Below, one piece after another: positions 6,012 through 7,533 of a DNA stretch of 7,533 nucleotides. The notes beneath the pieces were generated by a model. That model made no database searches, was not told where the DNA came from, and worked only from the letters and a program-made list of their open reading frames with translations. The DNA is from Lachnospiraceae bacterium (GTDB lineage: Bacteria; Bacillota; Clostridia; Lachnospirales; Lachnospiraceae), in NCBI GenBank assembly GCA_900755865.1, contig CAAEHZ010000549.1, positions 1 through 7,533 of the forward strand, in the 5' to 3' direction. Every line of letters starts with the position of its first letter. The first letter of the stretch is position 1. A program made the position numbers and the translations under genes.

Positions 6012-7412
6012 ATGACAGAGAACAGCAGAGAAGTGGTTTTGGATATTTTGCTTACCATGGAAAAAGAAGGGGAATACTCTAATCAGTTGATACGTGCCAC
6101 GCTGGATAAGCTGGATTATCTGCCTGTTCAGGAAAAGGCTTTTATCAAAAGGGTGGCAGAGGGAACCATAGAGCGTCAGATAGAACTGGACACCTATCTG
6201 GATGCCTGTTCCAAAGTACCGGTGAAAAAAATGAAACCCTTTATCCGCTGTCTGCTCAGAATGAGTGTTTACCAGCTCCTTTACATGGACAGTGTACCGG
6301 ACAGTGCGGTCTGCAATGAGGCATGCAAGCTGGCGGTAAAGAGGAAGTTTCAGAATCTGCGGGGCTTTGTCAACGGTGTCTTAAGAAACATTGCAAGAAA
6401 CAAAGAAAATCTGGTTTCTCCGGAAGAAATGGGACTTTCCGGGCAGTATTCCATGCCGGAGTGGATTGTGGAGCTCTGGAGCAGAGAATATGGAAAAGAG
6501 ATAACGGAAACCATTTTAAAGGGAATTGAGGGGATTCATCCCGTATCCCTCCGATTTTTGGGCAGAACGGAAGAAAAAAAGAGAAAAGAGCTTTTACAGG
6601 CATTTACCCAAAAAGGAGTTGTCTGGGAAGAAAGCCCTTATCTGCCGGACATTTACCTTTTGAAAAAGAGCGCGGGGATTAAAAATCTGCCGGGCTATGA
6701 AGAGGGCGCATTTACGGTGCAGGATGCCAGCTCGGCGCTGGCTGTCCGGGCGGCGCAGATAAAACCGGGGGACTTCTGTATAGATGCCTGTGCGGCTCCC
6801 GGGGGAAAGACCATACTTGCCGCGGAAAGAGCAGGACGGGTGCTTTCCAGAGATGTTTCACCGGAAAAAACAGAAAAAATACAGGAAAATATCGAGAGAT
6901 TGCAGCTTTCCAATGTGGAGGTACAGGTGTGGGATGCCAGAGTGACAGACGAAACCATGTCCGGAAAAGCGGATGTGCTGTTTCTGGATGTGCCCTGTTC
7001 AGGTCTGGGGGTCATGGGAAAGAAGAGAGATATCAAGTACCATGTGACGCCGGAAGGGCTGGCAGAGCTGGAAGACTTACAGAAACAGATTGTGGATAGC
7101 TGCAGGGATTATTTAAAGCCGGGGGGAACCCTGCTTTACAGTACCTGTACCATTGACAGGCAGGAAAATGAGGAAATGGTAAAATACATTTCCAGGGAAC
7201 TGGGATTCAAGCCGGTGTCACTGGAAAAAAGTCTGCCGGAAAAGGTATGGGAGGAAAAGCAGCATATCAGGCAGCTTCTGACAGAGTGCGGACTGGAAAA
7301 AAGGGCAGGGCTTACCGAGGAAGAGGAAAATGCCTGCATCCAGATATTACCGGGATTTTTTGAGATGGATGGATTTTTCATCGCCCGGTTTCAGAAGGAA
7401 ACAGTAGAATGA
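6012..7412 (+). CDS. rsmB: 16S rRNA (cytosine-C5) methyltransferase (RsmB)
   Basis: A 466-residue SAM-dependent methyltransferase expected to make m5C at position 967 (E. coli numbering) of 16S rRNA. The N-terminal part (about 1-140) is the NusB-like RNA-binding domain, beginning MTENSREVVLDILL and containing RGFVNGVLRNIAR (117-129). The catalytic domain carries the pre-motif GAFTVQDASSALA (232-244), SAM-binding motif I DACAAPGGKT (258-267), motif IV DVPCSGLG (326-333) and motif VI YSTCT (376-380). The two cysteines of this family are both present: C379 (nucleophile) and C329 (release). The end, DGFFIARF (453-460), is typical. I chose ATG 6012 for its N-terminal match and AGGA site. It overlaps rlmN by 4 bases (ATGA), so the two are likely translationally coupled. 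The hairpin in the gap upstream is the only odd feature. Confidence 0.95.
   Translation: MTENSREVVLDILLTMEKEGEYSNQLIRATLDKLDYLPVQEKAFIKRVAEGTIERQIELDTYLDACSKVPVKKMKPFIRCLLRMSVYQLLYMDSVPDSAVCNEACKLAVKRKFQNLRGFVNGVLRNIARNKENLVSPEEMGLSGQYSMPEWIVELWSREYGKEITETILKGIEGIHPVSLRFLGRTEEKKRKELLQAFTQKGVVWEESPYLPDIYLLKKSAGIKNLPGYEEGAFTVQDASSALAVRAAQIKPGDFCIDACAAPGGKTILAAERAGRVLSRDVSPEKTEKIQENIERLQLSNVEVQVWDARVTDETMSGKADVLFLDVPCSGLGVMGKKRDIKYHVTPEGLAELEDLQKQIVDSCRDYLKPGGTLLYSTCTIDRQENEEMVKYISRELGFKPVSLEKSLPEKVWEEKQHIRQLLTECGLEKRAGLTEEEENACIQILPGFFEMDGFFIARFQKETVE
7395..7399 (+). promoter_or_regulatory. Ribosome binding site for rlmN inside rsmB
   Basis: AAGGA lies in the last codons of rsmB, 9 bases before the ATG at 7409. 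Its position fits the ATGA stop-start overlap. Confidence 0.5.
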
Positions 7413-7533
7413 AAGATATAAAATCAATGACAAAAAAGGAGCTGGAAGAGGAACTTCTGGCGATGGGGGAAAAAGCGTTCAGGGCAGGTCAGCTTTATCA
7501 GTGGATGCATGTAAAGCTGGCAAGAAGCTTTGA
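7409..7533 (+). CDS. rlmN: 23S rRNA/tRNA adenine-C2 methyltransferase RlmN, 5' part only
   Basis: Only the first 41 codons and two further bases are in the window; the frame is open to the edge. RlmN is a radical-SAM enzyme that methylates C2 of A2503 in 23S rRNA and of A37 in some tRNAs. The visible part is the N-terminal accessory domain: MKDIKSMTKKELEEELLAMG (1-20), then FRAGQLYQWMHVKLARSF (24-41). The latter matches the family pattern FRAxQ(I/L)xxWxHxK followed by SF. The radical-SAM CxxxCxxC cluster and the catalytic cysteines lie beyond the edge and cannot be checked. The ATG overlaps the rsmB stop in ATGA. Its place after rsmB matches the usual Firmicutes order, in which phosphatase and kinase genes (prpC/stp, prkC) and rsgA commonly follow. 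Confidence 0.88.
   Translation, partial: MKDIKSMTKKELEEELLAMGEKAFRAGQLYQWMHVKLARSF

Overview
The window is a compact, gene-dense stretch of bacterial chromosome. All of its genes lie on the + strand, and several overlap or abut. The gene order priA-def-fmt-rsmB-rlmN is the conserved Firmicutes housekeeping cluster. The membrane zinc metallopeptidase between fmt and rsmB, the murE upstream of priA, the strong purine-rich Shine-Dalgarno sequences and the protein wording all suggest a Clostridia species, most likely a Lachnospiraceae-type gut anaerobe. The family-level assignment is an inference from protein style and gene order, not from a search.

Layout: bases 1-54 are a short leader with stop codons in all three forward frames. 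Then come murE (55-1527, peptidoglycan precursor ligase of the meso-diaminopimelate type), priA (1537-3777, replication restart helicase, TTG start), a 41-base gap with a promoter-like sequence across the priA stop codon, def (3819-4304, peptide deformylase), fmt (4305-5243, methionyl-tRNA formyltransferase, starting on the base after the def stop), a YugP-family membrane zinc metallopeptidase (5258-5959), a 52-base gap holding a small hairpin, rsmB (6012-7412, 16S rRNA m5C methyltransferase), and the first 41 codons of rlmN (7409 to the window end), overlapping rsmB by 4 bases.

How the genes fit together: Fmt formylates initiator Met-tRNA and Def removes the formyl group from nascent proteins, so the two act at opposite ends of one cycle. 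RsmB and RlmN modify the rRNA of the ribosome (RlmN also tRNA). PriA reloads stalled replication forks and MurE supplies cell-wall precursor. The spacing fits one polycistronic transcript, possibly boosted by an internal promoter before def. I see no terminator with a U-tract, no RNA gene, no CRISPR array, no mobile element and no sign of recent transfer.

I do not find a new biological system here; this is ordinary core genome. The points worth a second look are modest: a divergent MurE motif variant, the conserved-looking but functionally unassigned metallopeptidase in a translation operon, a perfect TATAAT over the priA stop, a ribosome binding site embedded in the codons of the Def acidic tail, and two perfect small hairpins at the fmt/yugP and yugP/rsmB junctions.
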